A stretch of DNA of 64,000 bases from Pseudomonadota bacterium. Its GTDB lineage: Bacteria; Pseudomonadota; Gammaproteobacteria; Burkholderiales; Burkholderiaceae_C. Shown here piece after piece: positions 47,814-57,985 of the stretch (positions are counted from its first letter, which is position 1; each line of letters begins with the position of its first letter). Made by a program: the position numbers and the translations under genes. The DNA lies in NCBI GenBank assembly GCA_020161145.1, contig JAIUPQ010000003.1, forward strand, positions 124,001-188,000. Direction: 5' to 3'. The notes under the pieces are model-generated. The model did no database searches. It was not told the DNA's origin and worked only from the letters and a program-made list of their open reading frames with translations.

Positions 47814-50219
47814 ATGGTTGCCGGCCAGATCCATCCAGGTCTGCACCACGGTGTCGGGGTTGAGCGAGATGGAGGCAATGCCTTCGGCCGCCAGCCAGCG
47901 GGCAAAGTCGGGGTGGTCGCTGGGGCCCTGGCCGCAGATGCCGATGTACTTGCCGGTGGCCCGGCAGGCGGCAATGGCGCGCGAGATCATGGCCTTGACG
48001 GCCGGGTCGCGCTCATCGAAGTCGGCCGCCAGCAGCTCCAGCCCCGAGTCGCGATCCAGCCCCAGCGTCAGCTGGGTCAGGTCGTTGGAGCCGATGGACA
48101 TGCCGTCGTAATAGGCCAGGAACTGGTCGGCCAGGATGGCGTTGCTGGGCACCTCGCACATCATGATGACGCGCAGCTCGTTCTCTCCGCGCTTGAGGCC
48201 GTGGGCGGCCATCAGCTCGTTGACGCGGGCGGCCTGGCCCACGGTGCGCACGAAGGGCACCATGATTTCGACGTTCTTCAACCCCATGTCGCCGCGCACG
48301 CGGCGCAGCGCCTCGCACTCCATGGCGAAGGCCTCGGCGAAATCGTCGCTGACGTAGCGGCTGGCGCCGCGGAAGCCCAGCATGGGGTTTTCCTCGTCGG
48401 GCTCGTAGCGCGAGCCGCCGATGAGCTTTTTGTACTCGTTGCTCTTGAAGTCCGACAGCCGCACGATGACGGGCTTGGGCCAGAACGCAGCGGCAATGGT
48501 GGCAATGCCTTCGGTGAGCTTGTCGACGTAGAAGGCGCGCGGCGAGGCATGGCCACGGGCCACCGATTCCACCGCTTTCTTCAGATCGGCCGCCACGTTG
48601 GGGTAGTCGAGGATGGCCTTGGGGTGGACGCCGATGTTGTTGTTGATGATGAATTCCAGCCGCGCCAGCCCCACGCCGGCATTGGGCAGCTGGGCAAAGT
48701 TGAAGGCCAGTTGCGGGTTGCCCACGTTCATCATGATCTTGACCGGGATGTGCGGCAGCTCACCGCGCAAGACCTCGCTGACCTCGGTGTCCAGCACGCC
48801 GTCATAGACGTAGCCGGTGTCGCCCTCCGAGCAGGCCACGGTGACCAGTTGGCCATCGGTCAGCCGCTCGGTGGCATCGCCCGCGCCCACCACGGCCGGG
48901 ATGCCCAGCTCGCGGGCAATGATGGCCGCATGGCAGGTGCGCCCGCCCCGGTTGGTGACGATGGCGCTGGCGCGCTTCATCACCGGCTCCCAGTTGGGGT
49001 CGGTCATGTCGGTGACCAGCACGTCACCGGGCTGCACGCGCTCCATCTCGGTGATGCTCTTGACCATGCGCACCGGGCCGGTGCCAATCTTCTGGCCGAT
49101 GGCGCGACCCTCGGCCAGCACGGCCCGCTTGGCCGCGTCGCCCTTGAGCTGGTAGCGCAACTCGGCCCGGCCTTCCTGCTGGCTGCGCACGGTTTCGGGG
49201 CGGGCCTGCAGGATGTAGAGGCGGCCATCCACACCGTCCTTGCCCCATTCGATATCCATCGGGCGGCCATAGTGCTGCTCGATGGTCACGGCCAGGCGCG
49301 CCAGATCCAGCGCCTCGGCCTCGGTCAGGCTGTAGCGGTTGCGCTGCTCGGCGCTGTTGTCCACCGTGCGCACCAGCTTGCCGCTGGCCGCCCGCTCCTG
49401 GGGCGTGGCGAACTCCATGCGAATCAGCTTGGAGCCCAGGTTGCGCCGGATCAGCGCGGCCTTGCCAGCCGCCAGCATGGGCTTGTGCACATAGAACTCA
49501 TCGGGGTTGACCGCGCCCTGCACCACCGTCTCACCCAGGCCGTAGCTGGAGGTGATGAAGACCACGTCCGGAAAGCCCGACTCGGTGTCCAGCGTGAACA
49601 TCACACCCGCCGCACCCACGTCCGAGCGCACCATGCGCTGCACGCCCGCCGACAACGCCACATCCGCATGGGCAAAGCCTTTGTGCACGCGGTAGCTGAT
49701 GGCGCGGTCGTTGTAGAGGCTGGCAAACACCTCTTTCATCTTGTGCAGCACATCATCGATGCCCTGCACGTTGAGAAACGTCTCCTGCTGACCGGCAAAC
49801 GAGGCGTCCGGCAGGTCTTCGGCGGTGGCCGACGAGCGCACCGCCCAGGTGGCATCGGGGCTGTCCGCCGTCACGCGGGCAAACTCGGCGCGCACCGCCG
49901 CCTCCAGATCGGTCGGAAACGGCGCAGCCGTCACCCACCCACGAATCTCGGCGCCCACCTCGGCCAGCGCGCGCACGTCGTCGGTGTCCAGCGCGGCCAG
50001 GCGGGCATTGATCTTCTCGGTCAGGCCGCCATGGGCCAGAAACTGCCGGAAGGCGTGGGCGGTGGTGGCGAAACCACCCGGCACGCGCATGCCGGAGGCG
50101 GCCAGTTGGCTGATCATCTCGCCCAGGCTGGCATTCTTGCCCCCGACCGACTCGACGTCGGTCATGCGCAACTGCTCCAGCGGGGCGACCAGGGCGGTCG
50201 CAGACACGGCTGAGTTCAT
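47811..50219 (-). CDS. ppsA: Phosphoenolpyruvate synthase PpsA
   Basis: PpsA converts pyruvate and ATP to phosphoenolpyruvate, AMP and phosphate for gluconeogenesis. The 802-aa protein has the N-terminal ATP-grasp region ([41 protein letters not shown]), the swivelling His domain ([26 protein letters not shown] near residue 430, with the phospho-His and the regulatory Thr two residues before it), and the C-terminal PEP-binding barrel ([19 protein letters not shown]-like, [14 protein letters not shown]). GAGGAGT precedes the ATG at 50219. It is divergent from ppsR, its regulatory kinase/phosphorylase. Confidence 0.97.
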   Translation of the reverse strand: MNSAVSATALVAPLEQLRMTDVESVGGKNASLGEMISQLAASGMRVPGGFATTAHAFRQFLAHGGLTEKINARLAALDTDDVRALAEVGAEIRGWVTAAPFPTDLEAAVRAEFARVTADSPDATWAVRSSATAEDLPDASFAGQQETFLNVQGIDDVLHKMKEVFASLYNDRAISYRVHKGFAHADVALSAGVQRMVRSDVGAAGVMFTLDTESGFPDVVFITSSYGLGETVVQGAVNPDEFYVHKPMLAAGKAALIRRNLGSKLIRMEFATPQERAASGKLVRTVDNSAEQRNRYSLTEAEALDLARLAVTIEQHYGRPMDIEWGKDGVDGRLYILQARPETVRSQQEGRAELRYQLKGDAAKRAVLAEGRAIGQKIGTGPVRMVKSITEMERVQPGDVLVTDMTDPNWEPVMKRASAIVTNRGGRTCHAAIIARELGIPAVVGAGDATERLTDGQLVTVACSEGDTGYVYDGVLDTEVSEVLRGELPHIPVKIMMNVGNPQLAFNFAQLPNAGVGLARLEFIINNNIGVHPKAILDYPNVAADLKKAVESVARGHASPRAFYVDKLTEGIATIAAAFWPKPVIVRLSDFKSNEYKKLIGGSRYEPDEENPMLGFRGASRYVSDDFAEAFAMECEALRRVRGDMGLKNVEIMVPFVRTVGQAARVNELMAAHGLKRGENELRVIMMCEVPSNAILADQFLAYYDGMSIGSNDLTQLTLGLDRDSGLELLAADFDERDPAVKAMISRAIAACRATGKYIGICGQGPSDHPDFARWLAAEGIASISLNPDTVVQTWMDLAGNH

Positions 50220-50276
50220 GGGAAGACTCCTCGAAGTTGAAAACCGGCGGCGCCAGCCAGGGCGCAATGGCTGGGG

Positions 50277-50300
50277 ATTCTACGGATGCAGCCCTATCAT
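50277..50300. promoter_or_regulatory. Divergent promoter region of ppsA and ppsR
   Basis: TAGAAT on the minus strand (50282-50277) and TATCAT on the plus strand (50295-50300) are back-to-back -10 candidates in the 113-bp spacer. Neither has a good -35. Confidence 0.35.
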
Positions 50301-50332
50301 CGGCGGCCACCCCAACCCACACCGCGCCGCCC

Positions 50333-51154
50333 ATGCCCAATCGTTCCGTGTTCTTCGTCTCAGACGGCACCGGCATCACCGCCGAGACCTTTGGCAATTC
50401 CATCCTGGCGCAGTTCACCCTGCCGCTGCGACACGTGCGCCGGCCGTTCATCAACAGCGTGCCCAAGGCCGAGAAAGTCATTGAAGAGATCAATGCCGCG
50501 GCGCTGGGCGACGGCGCGCGGCCCATTGTCTTTCTGACACTGGCCGCGCCCGAGATGCGCGACGCCTTCGTGGACGGCTGCAACGCCCGCGTGTTCGACA
50601 TGTTCACCTCCTTCGTCGAGCCGCTGGAGCAGGAGTTCAGCATGGCCTCCAGCCACCGCGTGGGGCGGTTTTCCGACGTGGCCATGAGCCGCGAGTACCA
50701 CGACCGCATCGAGGCCATCAACTTCTCGCTGGCCCACGACGACGGCCAGTCCTCGCGCAACCTGGACGTGGCCGACGTCATCCTGGTGGGCGTCTCGCGC
50801 TGCGGCAAGACGCCCACCTCGCTGTACCTGGCCATGCAGCATGGCATCAAGGCCGCCAACTGCCCGCTGATTCCCGAGGACTTCGAGCGCGGCAAGCTGC
50901 CCACGCCGCTGCTGCCACACAAGGCCAAGTGCTTTGGCCTGACCATCGACCCCGAGCGCCTCAGCCAGATCCGCAACGAGCGCCGCCCCGGCAGCAAATA
51001 CGCCGATTTGCTGAACTGCCGCTACGAGGTGGCCGAAGCCGAGAAGATGATGCGGCGTGAAGGCATTGCCTGGCTGTCGTCCACGCACAAGTCCATCGAA
51101 GAAATCGCCACCACCATCTTGCGCGACATCCGCCCCGACCGGCTCATTTACTGA
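50333..51154 (+). CDS. ppsR: Phosphoenolpyruvate synthase regulatory protein PpsR (DUF299)
   Basis: This 273-aa bifunctional enzyme inactivates PpsA by ADP-dependent phosphorylation of the active-site Thr and reactivates it by Pi-dependent dephosphorylation. The family start RSVFFVSDGTGITAETFGNS is clear, and LVGVSRCGKTPTSLYLA (P-loop at 153-160) is the nucleotide site. AANCPLIPEDFERGKLP and FGLTIDPERLSQIRNERRP follow. The start at ATG 50333 fits the conserved N-terminus; upstream frame has no homology. It is divergent from its target ppsA and shares TGATG with the transporter gene downstream. Confidence 0.95.
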   Translation: MPNRSVFFVSDGTGITAETFGNSILAQFTLPLRHVRRPFINSVPKAEKVIEEINAAALGDGARPIVFLTLAAPEMRDAFVDGCNARVFDMFTSFVEPLEQEFSMASSHRVGRFSDVAMSREYHDRIEAINFSLAHDDGQSSRNLDVADVILVGVSRCGKTPTSLYLAMQHGIKAANCPLIPEDFERGKLPTPLLPHKAKCFGLTIDPERLSQIRNERRPGSKYADLLNCRYEVAEAEKMMRREGIAWLSSTHKSIEEIATTILRDIRPDRLIY

Positions 51155-52032
51155 TGCCGGCCGACGCACTGGCCCTGGTGCTGGTTGCCGCGCTGCTGCA
51201 TGCCACCTGGAACCTGGTCGCCAAGAAGGCCGGAGGCAACCACCACTTCGTCTTTGCCTGCGCGCTGGCCGTGGGCCTGCTGTGGCTGCCGGCGGCCCTG
51301 TGGGTGGGTGTGGGCGAGGTGGCCCAATGGCCACCGCTGGCCTGGGCCGCCGTGCTGGGCAGTGCCGTCGTCCACCTGGCCTACTTCAGCGCGCTGCTCA
51401 AGGGCTATCGCGTCGCCGACCTGACGGTGGTCTACCCGGTGGCGCGTGGCACGGGGCCGCTGCTGTCGGCGCTGGGCGCCGTGCTGCTGCTGGGCGAGGC
51501 GCTGACGCCCAGCGGCGTGCTGGGCCTGGCCGGCATCGTCACCGGCATCGTGCTGCTGGCCGCCGGCCCCACGCTGTGGCGGCCCGTGCATGACCGTGAG
51601 GTGGCCGCACGCCGCCTGCGCGGGCTGCGCTGGGGGTTGCTGACCGGCGCCCTGATTGCCGGCTACACGGTCATCGATGGCTATGCCATCAAGGTGTTGC
51701 TGCTCTCGCCCGTGTTGATCGACTACTTCGGCAACCTGCTGCGCATCCCGTTCCAGGCGCCGCTGATCTGGCGCGACCGCGCCGGCTTTGTGCCCGCGCT
51801 GCGGACGCAGTGGCGCCACGTGCTGGTGGTGGCCGCGCTGGGGCCGCTGGCCTACATCCTCGTGCTCTACGCCATGCGGCTGGCGCCGCTGTCCCATGTG
51901 GCGCCCGCGCGCGAGGTGTCGATGCTGGTGGCCGCCGTGCTGGGCGGCCAGTTGCTGGGCGAGCGCGACCGCGGCTGGCGGCTGCTGGGCGCCGCCTGCG
52001 TCACGGCGGGCGTGGTGCTGCTGGCCTGGTGA
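51154..52032 (+). CDS. EamA/DMT-family transporter
   Basis: The 292-aa inner-membrane protein has ten hydrophobic segments arranged in two EamA repeats. The first includes ALALVLVAALLHATWNLVAK (typical LLHASWN-like start), VFACALAVGLLWLPAAL and AGIVTGIVLLAAG; the second includes GLLTGALIAGYTVIDGYAIK and VSMLVAAVLGGQLLGE. Members export metabolites or amino acids; the substrate is unknown. Its ATG shares TGATG with ppsR, so it is cotranslated with it. It converges with the CDGSH gene 12 nt away, with no terminator visible between them. Confidence 0.88.
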   Translation: MPADALALVLVAALLHATWNLVAKKAGGNHHFVFACALAVGLLWLPAALWVGVGEVAQWPPLAWAAVLGSAVVHLAYFSALLKGYRVADLTVVYPVARGTGPLLSALGAVLLLGEALTPSGVLGLAGIVTGIVLLAAGPTLWRPVHDREVAARRLRGLRWGLLTGALIAGYTVIDGYAIKVLLLSPVLIDYFGNLLRIPFQAPLIWRDRAGFVPALRTQWRHVLVVAALGPLAYILVLYAMRLAPLSHVAPAREVSMLVAAVLGGQLLGERDRGWRLLGAACVTAGVVLLAW

Positions 52033-52044
52033 GCGGCGCGCGAA

Positions 52045-52677
52045 TCAGCTTTTGAAGCCCACCTTGGTGTGGCTGCCGTCGCAATACGGCTTGTTCTGTG
52101 AGTGGCCACAGCGACACAGCCACACGTCGGTGACGCGGTTGATGGTCTTGCCGGTGCCGGTCAGCACCTCCAGATTGCCGCTGACGTGCAGCGGGCCGTT
52201 CAGCACCGGCTCCACCCTCAGCGGCCCATCGCGCTGGGCCAGCGGCTGGCTGTCCTTCACGGGCGGCTCGCCGGTGGCCGTGAAGCCCACGTTGGTGTGA
52301 CTGCCATCGCAATACGGCTTGTGGGCCGACGCGCCGCAGCGGCACAGCGTGGCCCGCATCCCGTCGGCCTCCAGCCCGATGGTCAGCGGGGCGTGGAAGG
52401 CCAGTGGCCCGTTCTCGCGCACGCGCACGGTGTTGACCCGCGGCGGCTGCTCTAGCGCCGCACCGTCCGGCCGGCTGCACTGGATGGCGCCCGAGGGGCA
52501 GTTGTGCGCCAGCTCCAGCACCTCGTCGGTGCTGGCCCGCTCGGGGTGAATCCAGGCCCCTTCGACATTGGGCACGAACACGTCGGGCCGATCCAGCACA
52601 CAGTGCCGGGCATGGATGCAGCGCTGGCCATCGAAGGTGATGGTGACCTCGGCGGACGAGACGACTTCACGGCTCAT
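52045..52677 (-). CDS. Iron-sulfur protein with ferredoxin-like and two CDGSH domains
   Basis: The 210-aa soluble protein has three iron-sulfur modules. The N-terminal part holds a divergent [4Fe-4S] mono-cluster/ferredoxin-type domain (Fer4_19) with Cys20, Cys26, Cys60 and Cys67. The C-terminal half has two CDGSH zinc-finger-like [2Fe-2S] motifs: CRCGASAHKPYCDGSH (Cys112, 114, 123, His127) and CRCGHSQNKPYCDGSH (Cys188, 190, 199, His203). The His-ligated clusters suggest redox or cluster transfer function. No signal peptide is present. GGAAGGAGTCC precedes the ATG at 52677. It is 33 bp downstream of trmH, but its strong ribosome-binding site suggests independent translation. Confidence 0.93.
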   Translation of the reverse strand: MSREVVSSAEVTITFDGQRCIHARHCVLDRPDVFVPNVEGAWIHPERASTDEVLELAHNCPSGAIQCSRPDGAALEQPPRVNTVRVRENGPLAFHAPLTIGLEADGMRATLCRCGASAHKPYCDGSHTNVGFTATGEPPVKDSQPLAQRDGPLRVEPVLNGPLHVSGNLEVLTGTGKTINRVTDVWLCRCGHSQNKPYCDGSHTKVGFKS

Positions 52678-52710
52678 GGCGGACTCCTTCCTCGCGGGTG
52701 GGGTCGCCCT

Positions 52711-53475
52711 TTATACCCCGCCCACGTCCCCGCCCCCGCCCAAAAACAGGCAGATGGCCGCCGCCGCTGCCACGTTCAGCGACTCCTCGCCGCCGGGCTG
52801 GGGGATGCGCACCTGATGGGCGCAGCGCGCCATCAGCTCGGGCGCCACGCCCTGCCCTTCGTGGCCCAGCACCCAGGCGCAGGGATGGGGCAGCGCGTCA
52901 TGGCCCAGCGTCAGGCCGCCATGCGGCGTGGTGGCCAGCAGCGGCACCTGCAAGGCATCGAGCACGTCCGACTCGGCCGCGTCGATCAGCCGCAGGCCGA
53001 AATGCGCGCCCATGCCGGCACGCAGCACCTTGGGCGACCACAGCGCGGCCGTGCCTTTGAGGGCGATGACCTGCGGCCAGCCCAGCGCGGCGGCGCTGCG
53101 CAAGATGCTGCCCACGTTGCCGGCGTCCTGCACGCGATCCAGCACCACGGTGGGCGCCAACGGGTCGATTGCCGAGGCGGGCGGCAGCGCGACGACGGCC
53201 CCTACGTGGGCGGGTGACGGCAGGCTGCTCAGCGCCTCGAACAGCGGCGCCGCCAGCCGCAGCTCGCGCTGCGCACCAAACGTGGCCCGGGTGGCCGCGT
53301 CCAGGGTGTCGGCCAGCACCAGTTGCTCCAGCATCACACCGCGCGCCAGCGCGGCCGAGACGAGGTGCTCGCCCTCCAGCCAGACGCGGCCCTGCTCGCG
53401 CCAGGCGCTGGGCCGGGTGGCCAGTTGGCGCAAGGCCTGGAACTGCGGGTTGGCGCGTGAGGTGATGGCTGTCAC
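52711..53475 (-). CDS. TrmH/SpoU-family RNA 2'-O-methyltransferase
   Basis: The 254-aa SPOUT methyltransferase has an N-terminal substrate-binding domain ([17 protein letters not shown]...VWLEGEHLV) and the knotted catalytic domain: [20 protein letters not shown] (motif 1), [11 protein letters not shown] (motif 2), and [18 protein letters not shown] (motif 3). It methylates 2'-O of rRNA or tRNA; the exact target is not evident. The start is GTG at 53475, overlapping the rnhB stop (GTGA), with longer ORFs upstream having no homology. It is the last gene of the envelope gene run. Confidence 0.9.
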   Translation of the reverse strand: MTAITSRANPQFQALRQLATRPSAWREQGRVWLEGEHLVSAALARGVMLEQLVLADTLDAATRATFGAQRELRLAAPLFEALSSLPSPAHVGAVVALPPASAIDPLAPTVVLDRVQDAGNVGSILRSAAALGWPQVIALKGTAALWSPKVLRAGMGAHFGLRLIDAAESDVLDALQVPLLATTPHGGLTLGHDALPHPCAWVLGHEGQGVAPELMARCAHQVRIPQPGGEESLNVAAAAAICLFLGGGGDVGGV

Positions 53476-54101
53476 GGCGCGGCCTCCAGCACGGCGCGCA
53501 CGGGTGCAAAGCTGCGCCGGTGCAACGGCGTGGCGCCCAGCGCCCGCAGCGCGGCCAGATGGGCTGCAGTGGGGTAGCCCTTGTGTGCGGCAAAGCCATA
53601 GCCCGGGTGGGCCGCGTGCATGGTCTCGCAGAGCCGGTCGCGGTGCACCTTGGCCAGGATGGACGCCGCAGAGATGGCCACCACCTTGGCGTCGCCGCCC
53701 ACGATGGCCTCGGCGGGCATGGGCAACACGGGCACGCGGTTGCCGTCCACCAGCACACGCCGGGGGGGCAGGCGCAGGCCGGCCACCGCACGCTGCATGG
53801 CGAGCAAGGTGGCTTGCAAGATGTTCAGGTGGTCGATCTCTTCGGCACTGGCCTCGGCGATGCAGCAGCACAGCGCCTGGTCGCGAATCAGATCGAACAG
53901 CCGCTCGCGCCGGCGCGCGCTGAGGCGCTTGGAGTCGGCCAGCCCGGCAATAGGCCGTGCCGGATCGAGTATGACGGCCGCGGCCACCACCGGGCCGGCC
54001 AGCGGGCCGCGGCCGGCCTCGTCGACGCCGGCCACCAGCACATGGCCGCCGCTGAAATCCAGCCCCAGCTGCCTACTTCTGGATGAGCGTGGCGATGGCA
54101 T
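53472..54101 (-). CDS. rnhB: Ribonuclease HII
   Basis: RNase HII removes ribonucleotides from DNA and RNA primers. The 209-aa protein has [24 protein letters not shown] (first Asp-Glu pair), [33 protein letters not shown]-like, [10 protein letters not shown], and [17 protein letters not shown] with the other acidic residue. The ATG at 54101 overlaps the end of lpxB by 29 nt; no later start fits before the VDEAGRG motif. It is in the lpxB-rnhB-trmH order known from proteobacteria. Confidence 0.92.
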   Translation of the reverse strand: MPSPRSSRSRQLGLDFSGGHVLVAGVDEAGRGPLAGPVVAAAVILDPARPIAGLADSKRLSARRRERLFDLIRDQALCCCIAEASAEEIDHLNILQATLLAMQRAVAGLRLPPRRVLVDGNRVPVLPMPAEAIVGGDAKVVAISAASILAKVHRDRLCETMHAAHPGYGFAAHKGYPTAAHLAALRALGATPLHRRSFAPVRAVLEAAP

Positions 54102-55197
54102 CGCTGGCCTCCTTGGCAGTGTCCCGGCGCAGCGAGGCATGCAGCGCAGCAAAGCGCTCACGCAGCGCCGCCGCGCGCGGGGCGTCGTCCAGCCAGGCCA
54201 GCACGTCGGCGGCCAGACGCTCAGGCGTGGCCTCGTGCTGGATGCGCTCAGGCACGACGAACTCGCCGCTCAAGATGTTGGGCAGGCCAAACCACGGCTG
54301 CAGCGCCTTGCCCCGCATCAGCCGCCAGTTCAGCGGCGCGACTTGGTAGGTGATGACCATCGGGCATTTGTAGAGGGCAGCCTCCAGCGTGGCCGTGCCG
54401 CTGGCGACGATGGCGGCATCAGCGGCGGCCAGGGCCTCATGGGCCCGCCCTTCCAGCAGCGTGATGGGCAGGCCGGCACACAGTGGTGCCAGTTGCCCCT
54501 TCAACCCTGGCGCGGCCGGCAGCAGCAATTGCAGACCGGGCCGCCCGGCGGCCAGCAGGCGCGCCGCCTGCACCACGGTGGGCGCGATGTGGGCGATCTC
54601 GCCGCGCCGGCTGCCGGGCAGCAGCGCCACCACGGTGGCCTCCTCCGTCAGGCCCAGTGCGGCACGGGCCGCCGCACGCGGCGGCACCATGGGAATGGCC
54701 TGGGCCAGCGGATGGCCCACGAACACCGCCGGCACGCCGTGGCGCGCCAGCAGTTCGGGCTCAAACGGGAACAGGCACAGCACCAGGTCGGCCGCGGCCG
54801 CCAGCGTGTGCACACGCTCGGGTCGCCAGGCCCAGATCGACGGGCAGACGAAGTGCGCCGTGCGCAGGCCGGCCGCGCGCAACCGGCGCTCCAGCGTGAA
54901 GTTGAAGTCGGGCGCATCGACCCCGATGAAGACCTGGGGCTGACGCGCCACCATGCGTTGGTAGAGCCGCTGGCGCAGCCACAGCAGGCGCGGCAGGTTC
55001 TTCAGTGCATCCACGTAGCCGAAGACCGCCAGCTCGTCGCTGGGCCACCAGGCGTCAAAGCCTTGGGCAGCCATCTTGGGGCCGCCGACGCCCGCCGCCT
55101 CCAGGCCTGGCCAGCGGGCGCGCAGGCCTTGCAGCAGCAGGCTGGCCAGCAGGTCGCCGGAGGCTTCGCCAGCGACCATGCCGAGCTGCGCGGTCAC
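54073..55197 (-). CDS. lpxB: Lipid-A-disaccharide synthase LpxB
   Basis: LpxB joins UDP-diacylglucosamine and lipid X in lipid A synthesis. The 374-aa protein shows [73 protein letters not shown] and [20 protein letters not shown]. The start is GTG at 55197, overlapping the lpxA stop (GTGA). All signature motifs of GT19 are present. It overlaps rnhB at its end. Confidence 0.96.
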   Translation of the reverse strand: MTAQLGMVAGEASGDLLASLLLQGLRARWPGLEAAGVGGPKMAAQGFDAWWPSDELAVFGYVDALKNLPRLLWLRQRLYQRMVARQPQVFIGVDAPDFNFTLERRLRAAGLRTAHFVCPSIWAWRPERVHTLAAAADLVLCLFPFEPELLARHGVPAVFVGHPLAQAIPMVPPRAAARAALGLTEEATVVALLPGSRRGEIAHIAPTVVQAARLLAAGRPGLQLLLPAAPGLKGQLAPLCAGLPITLLEGRAHEALAAADAAIVASGTATLEAALYKCPMVITYQVAPLNWRLMRGKALQPWFGLPNILSGEFVVPERIQHEATPERLAADVLAWLDDAPRAAALRERFAALHASLRRDTAKEASDAIATLIQK

Positions 55198-55976
55198 CTC
55201 ACGATGCCGCGATCGGCAGCGGCCAGAAACGCGAGCATGGCTTGCACGTCCGCCGCCGAGGCCTCGCTGGGCAACGGCATGGCGGCAATGGCGGCCTGGG
55301 CCGCCTCCAGCGTCAGTGACCCGCGATAAAGCAGCTTGTGCATCTGGCGGATGACGCCGATGCGGGCATCGTCAAAACCGCGCCGCGACAGGCCCACGGT
55401 GTTGACCGCGCGCACGACCAGCGGGTTGCCCTCCACCGTGAGGAAGGGTGGCACGTCCTGCGCCACCCGGCTCTGAAAGCCCACCATGGCGTGGGCGCCG
55501 ACCTTGACGAACTGGTGCACGCCCGTGAGCCCGCCCACGGTCACCCAGTCGCCCACATGAACGTGGCCGGCCAGCGTGGCGTTGTTGGCCAGCACGATGT
55601 GGTTGCCCATGCGCACGTCGTGGGCGATGTGCACATAGGCCATGATCCAGTTGTGCGAACCGACGCGGGTCACACCTTCGTCCTGGGCTGTGCCCAGGTT
55701 GATGGTGCAGCATTCGCGGATGGTGTTGCCATCGCCGATGACCAGCTCGGTGGGCTCGCCCGCGTACTTCATGTCCTGCGGCACCGCGCCAATGGAGGCG
55801 AACTGGAACACGCGGTTGTTGGCGCCCAGCGTGGTGCGCCCTTCGATGACCACGTGCGGGCCGACGACGCTGCCCGGGCCGATGCGCACCTGCGGCCCGA
55901 TGACCGTGTAAGCGCCGACCTGCACCGAGCTGTCCAGTTCGGCGCCGGGCGCGATGACGGCGGTGGGGTGGATCAC
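55194..55976 (-). CDS. lpxA: UDP-N-acetylglucosamine acyltransferase LpxA
   Basis: LpxA adds the first acyl chain to UDP-GlcNAc. The 260-aa left-handed beta-helix protein has hexapeptide repeats ([33 protein letters not shown]), the catalytic His in [25 protein letters not shown], and a helical C-terminus. The start is GTG at 55976 (reads [14 protein letters not shown] after Met), overlapping the fabZ stop (GTGA); other codons upstream lie in fabZ. It belongs to the lpxD-fabZ-lpxA-lpxB run. Confidence 0.95.
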   Translation of the reverse strand: MIHPTAVIAPGAELDSSVQVGAYTVIGPQVRIGPGSVVGPHVVIEGRTTLGANNRVFQFASIGAVPQDMKYAGEPTELVIGDGNTIRECCTINLGTAQDEGVTRVGSHNWIMAYVHIAHDVRMGNHIVLANNATLAGHVHVGDWVTVGGLTGVHQFVKVGAHAMVGFQSRVAQDVPPFLTVEGNPLVVRAVNTVGLSRRGFDDARIGVIRQMHKLLYRGSLTLEAAQAAIAAMPLPSEASAADVQAMLAFLAAADRGIVR

Positions 55977-56434
55977 GTCTTGTCGATCTTGCGCATGGTG
56001 CACATCACGTCGGCACGCGCAGCCAGCTCGCCAGCCACGGTGGCGGTGACGTTGTAGCGGTAGATGCCACCCTTGACGCGCTCGCAGCGTGATTCGATCA
56101 GCAACTGGTCGCCCGGCTCCACTGGGCGCTTGAAGCGGGCGTCATCGACGCCCACGAAATACACCACCATGTCGTCGCCCGGATCCACGTCCATGGAGGC
56201 AAACGACAGCAGCGCCGAGGTCTGCGCCATGGCTTCCAGAATGAGCACGCCCGGCATCACGGGCCGGTGCGGGAAGTGACCCATGAAGAACGGCTCGTTG
56301 AAGGTGACGTTCTTGATGGCCTGGATGCGCACGTCCTTCTCAAGGTTGACCACGCGATCCACCAGCAGCATCGGGTAACGATGCGGCAGGCGCTTGAGGA
56401 TGTGATGGATGTCCATCGTGAGGGGCACGGTCAT
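55973..56434 (-). CDS. fabZ: 3-hydroxyacyl-[acyl-carrier-protein] dehydratase FabZ
   Basis: FabZ dehydrates 3-hydroxyacyl-ACP in fatty acid synthesis. The 153-aa hotdog-fold protein has [50 protein letters not shown] with the catalytic His and Glu. The ATG at 56434 overlaps the lpxD stop (ATGA); an internal ATG six codons later (56416) is the alternative. FabZ competes with LpxA for 3-hydroxyacyl-ACP, so their coupling balances phospholipid and lipid A synthesis, as known in other bacteria. Confidence 0.96.
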   Translation of the reverse strand: MTVPLTMDIHHILKRLPHRYPMLLVDRVVNLEKDVRIQAIKNVTFNEPFFMGHFPHRPVMPGVLILEAMAQTSALLSFASMDVDPGDDMVVYFVGVDDARFKRPVEPGDQLLIESRCERVKGGIYRYNVTATVAGELAARADVMCTMRKIDKT

Positions 56435-57474
56435 GGTTGTTGTTCTCGGTCGAGTTCCAGCCCGCGCACGCGCTGGCGAAGTTGATGAAGCTGACGCAAG
56501 GTGGCCGCATTGCGCTCCCAGCTCGCCTTGTCGTCCAGCGGAAAAATGCCACTGTACTGCCCCGGCGCGGTGATGGAGCGCATCACCACGCTGGCGCCCG
56601 CCACGTGGACGTGATCGACGATCTCCAGGTGACCGAAGACCATGGCCGCACCGCCAAACGTGCAGTGGCGGCCAATGCGGGCGCTACCGGCCACGCCGAC
56701 GCAGCCGGCCATGGCGCTGTGGTCGCCGATCTGCACGTTGTGGGCGATCTGGATCTGGTTGTCGAGTTTGACGCCGTCGCCCAGCACGGTATCGTCCAGC
56801 GCGCCGCGATCCACGCAGGTGTTGGCGCCGATCTCCACGTCGCAGCCCATGCGCACGGCGCCCAGCTGTTCGATCTTGATCCAGGCACCGCCCGCTGGCG
56901 CAAAGCCGAAGCCGTCGCCGCCGATGACCGCCCCGCTGCCCACCAGGCCACGGGCGCCGATGCGGCAATGCGCACCCCAGGTCACGCGTGGTGCCAGGCG
57001 GGTGCCTTCACCCAGATGAGCGCCCTCGCCCACCCAGCCATGAGCGTCCACCACCACGCCTGCTTCAAGCACCGCACCAGGCTCGATGACGGCAAACGGG
57101 CCTACGCTGGCGCTGGGGTGCAGGCGCACCCCTTCAGCCACCTGGGCACTGGGGTGCACACCCTTGGGCGCCGCCGCACGCTGGCGCGCCGCCCACCACT
57201 GCGTGAGGCGGGCGTAATAGAGGTAAGGGTCGGGCGTCAGCAGGGCCGCGCAGCCTGTCGGCAGGTCGGCCTGCCATTCGGGTTTGAGCACCACGCAGGC
57301 AGCCTGGCTGGCTGCCAGCAGGGGCCGCAGCCTGGCCTGGGCCAGAAAGGTGATGGCGTCGGGGCCGGCGCGCTCCAGCGCGGCGATGGCGGTGACGCTG
57401 CGGCCCGCCTCACCGATCAGCTCACCACCCAGGGCTCGCTGCAACTCGCCCAGGGTGACGAGCGCGGCGGACAT
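56431..57474 (-). CDS. lpxD: UDP-3-O-acylglucosamine N-acyltransferase LpxD
   Basis: LpxD adds the second 3-hydroxyacyl chain. The 347-aa protein has an N-terminal uridine-binding domain ([28 protein letters not shown]), many hexapeptide repeats ([20 protein letters not shown]), the catalytic His in [21 protein letters not shown], and a C-terminal helix. The ATG at 57474 overlaps the ompH stop (TAATG). All is consistent with the family. Confidence 0.95.
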   Translation of the reverse strand: MSAALVTLGELQRALGGELIGEAGRSVTAIAALERAGPDAITFLAQARLRPLLAASQAACVVLKPEWQADLPTGCAALLTPDPYLYYARLTQWWAARQRAAAPKGVHPSAQVAEGVRLHPSASVGPFAVIEPGAVLEAGVVVDAHGWVGEGAHLGEGTRLAPRVTWGAHCRIGARGLVGSGAVIGGDGFGFAPAGGAWIKIEQLGAVRMGCDVEIGANTCVDRGALDDTVLGDGVKLDNQIQIAHNVQIGDHSAMAGCVGVAGSARIGRHCTFGGAAMVFGHLEIVDHVHVAGASVVMRSITAPGQYSGIFPLDDKASWERNAATLRQLHQLRQRVRGLELDREQQP

Positions 57475-57983
57475 TACTTGCCGTTGTTGAGCGCGTCGAT
57501 GACGCGCTTGGTCATGTCGACACGGGCGCTGGCGGCGAAGACGCCGTCTTGCAGAATCAGGTCGTACTTCTCGCTGTCGGCCAGTTGCCGGATGATACGG
57601 GTGGCGCGCTCGCTGATGGAAGCCAGCTCTTCGTTCTTGCGCTGGTTGAAGTCTTCCATCAACTCACGACGCTTGCGCTGGAAGTCACGGTCCTGCTCGG
57701 CCAGCTCACGCTGGCGGCGGGTGCGCTCGGTCTCAGAGAGGGTGGGCGCGTCTTTTTCCAGCTTTTCGGCGGCGGCACGCAGCTTGTTGCCGGTGTCGTT
57801 GATTTCGGTCTCGCGCTTCTTGAACTCGGCTTCCAGCTTGGTCTGAGCGGCCTTGGCCTGGTTGGATTCACGCAGCACGCGCTCGCCGTTGACGTAGCCG
57901 ATCTTCAGTTCCTGAGCGGCTACCACCGTCGTGGCGCAGGCCAGCACCGCCACGGCGGCAAGGGTTTTGAGGGAGGTGGTCAT
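57474..57983 (-). CDS. skp: Periplasmic chaperone OmpH/Skp
   Basis: Skp escorts unfolded outer-membrane proteins across the periplasm to BamA. The 169-aa protein has a signal peptide ([23 protein letters not shown]) and a long charged coiled coil ([32 protein letters not shown]), followed by the trimerisation core ([26 protein letters not shown]). The start may be ATG at 57983 or the TTG at 57989 that overlaps the bamA stop (TTGA). I chose the ATG. It lies between bamA and lpxD as usual. Confidence 0.94.
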   Translation of the reverse strand: MTTSLKTLAAVAVLACATTVVAAQELKIGYVNGERVLRESNQAKAAQTKLEAEFKKRETEINDTGNKLRAAAEKLEKDAPTLSETERTRRQRELAEQDRDFQRKRRELMEDFNQRKNEELASISERATRIIRQLADSEKYDLILQDGVFAASARVDMTKRVIDALNNGK

Positions 57984-57985
57984 CT

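Noticed and set aside
47814-50213. Long open frame antisense to ppsA
   Set aside because: His/Gly/Ala-rich translation without domains; the ppsA frame is fully conserved. An artefact of the high GC content.
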